A stretch of DNA of 64,000 bases from Ignavibacteriota bacterium (lineage in GTDB: Bacteria; Bacteroidota; Ignavibacteria; Ignavibacteriales; Melioribacteraceae). The notes beneath the pieces are model-generated. The model saw only the letters and a program-made list of their open reading frames with translations, was not told where the DNA came from and did not search any database. Below, one piece after another: positions 63,920-64,000 of the stretch (its first letter is position 1; the number at the start of each line of letters is the position of its first letter). Location: positions 2,626,001-2,690,000 of the forward strand of contig JADJGF010000001.1 in assembly GCA_016708125.1 (NCBI GenBank), given 5' to 3'. The translations under genes and the position numbers were made by a program.

Positions 63920-64000
63920 TTAAATAATAACTTTTTCACCTTCACTAACGCCATCCAAAATTTCAACATAACCATTTGAAGAATAACCGGTTTTTACTGT
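63920..64000 (-). CDS. C-terminal end of a MacA/HlyD-type membrane fusion protein (partial)
   Basis: The last 26 codons of a gene that begins outside the window. TGYSSNGYVEILDGVSEGEK is the closing beta hairpin found at the end of RND/MacA periplasmic adaptor proteins (the 'V..GL..GD.VV' type). It opens the operon that continues with the Spy-like protein, ATPase and two permeases, which completes the MacAB plan. The stop at 63920 lies 32 nt before the Spy-like start. Confidence 0.75.
   Translation of the reverse strand, partial: TVKTGYSSNGYVEILDGVSEGEKVII

Noticed and set aside
1..64000. CRISPR arrays
   Set aside because: No regularly spaced direct repeats with unique spacers were found; the CalpL-like comparison for the Lon gene therefore has no CRISPR support.

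Overview
The host looks like an AT-rich member of the Ignavibacteria/Bacteroidota-Chlorobi branch. Evidence: Por/type IX-like sorting domains of the YPNPF...IYDILGRE...GIYFYKL type, Bacteroidota-style lipoproteins and outer-membrane barrels, a MacAB-type export operon and a heme/respiration cluster. This is inferred from protein character only; there is no rRNA or other taxonomic marker in the window.

About 0-46 kb is a mosaic accessory region. From 0.5 to 9.2 kb lies a mobile-element-like block: a 44-aa zinc ribbon gene, a nested inverted repeat, two small co-translated genes, a HerA-like ATPase fused to a nuclease-like domain, a serine recombinase with an AbrB protein, three paralogous ~85-90-aa genes each preceded by a covarying hairpin, and an amidoligase/glutamine-amidotransferase pair. 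Several genes here, and at 17.6-18.7 and 28.7-30.3 kb (an Orc1/Cdc6-like ATPase, a polytopic coiled-coil protein and a Cys-rich protein), look archaeal. They have TATA-box-like TTTATATA elements about 22-35 nt before the start codon. Either archaeal elements were acquired or the assembly is mixed; the repeated alternation with bacterial genes favours acquisition. From 9.8 to 28.3 kb is a defence island: XRE-ImmA/IrrE protein with a partner, type IIG restriction-modification enzyme next to a truncated SGNH hydrolase, AbiE toxin-antitoxin with a perfect nested operator, a 1719-aa HEPN-NACHT-repeat protein, and an 808-aa cation-efflux/TPR fusion. The last two are bracketed by related imperfect inverted repeats.

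From 31 to 36.3 kb are two secreted proteins: one with an internal sorting-like domain, and a subtilase split by a frameshift. From 36.9 to 44.4 kb runs a tight seven-gene operon, followed by an archaeo-eukaryotic primase and an excisionase-like gene. The operon encodes a helix-turn-helix protein, a 220-aa adaptor-like protein, a Lon-type protease, two small helical proteins, a HerA/TraG-type ATPase and a third small protein. The Lon C-terminus and the three small proteins appear to share one helical module. This is the best candidate for an undescribed system in the window.

From 46 to 57.6 kb is a chromosomal-looking cluster for heme or respiratory chemistry: TetR regulator with promoter and operator, a membrane protein with two GHxH motifs, a SUMF1 lipoprotein, a heme-O-synthase-type prenyltransferase, small membrane proteins, outer-membrane barrels, an FmdE-like protein, DUF423, and a CcsA-like protein lacking the tryptophan motif. 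From 58 to 64 kb, on the minus strand, are a secreted (alpha/alpha)6-type protein and an export operon (MacA end, Spy-like protein, MacB-type ATPase, two permeases).
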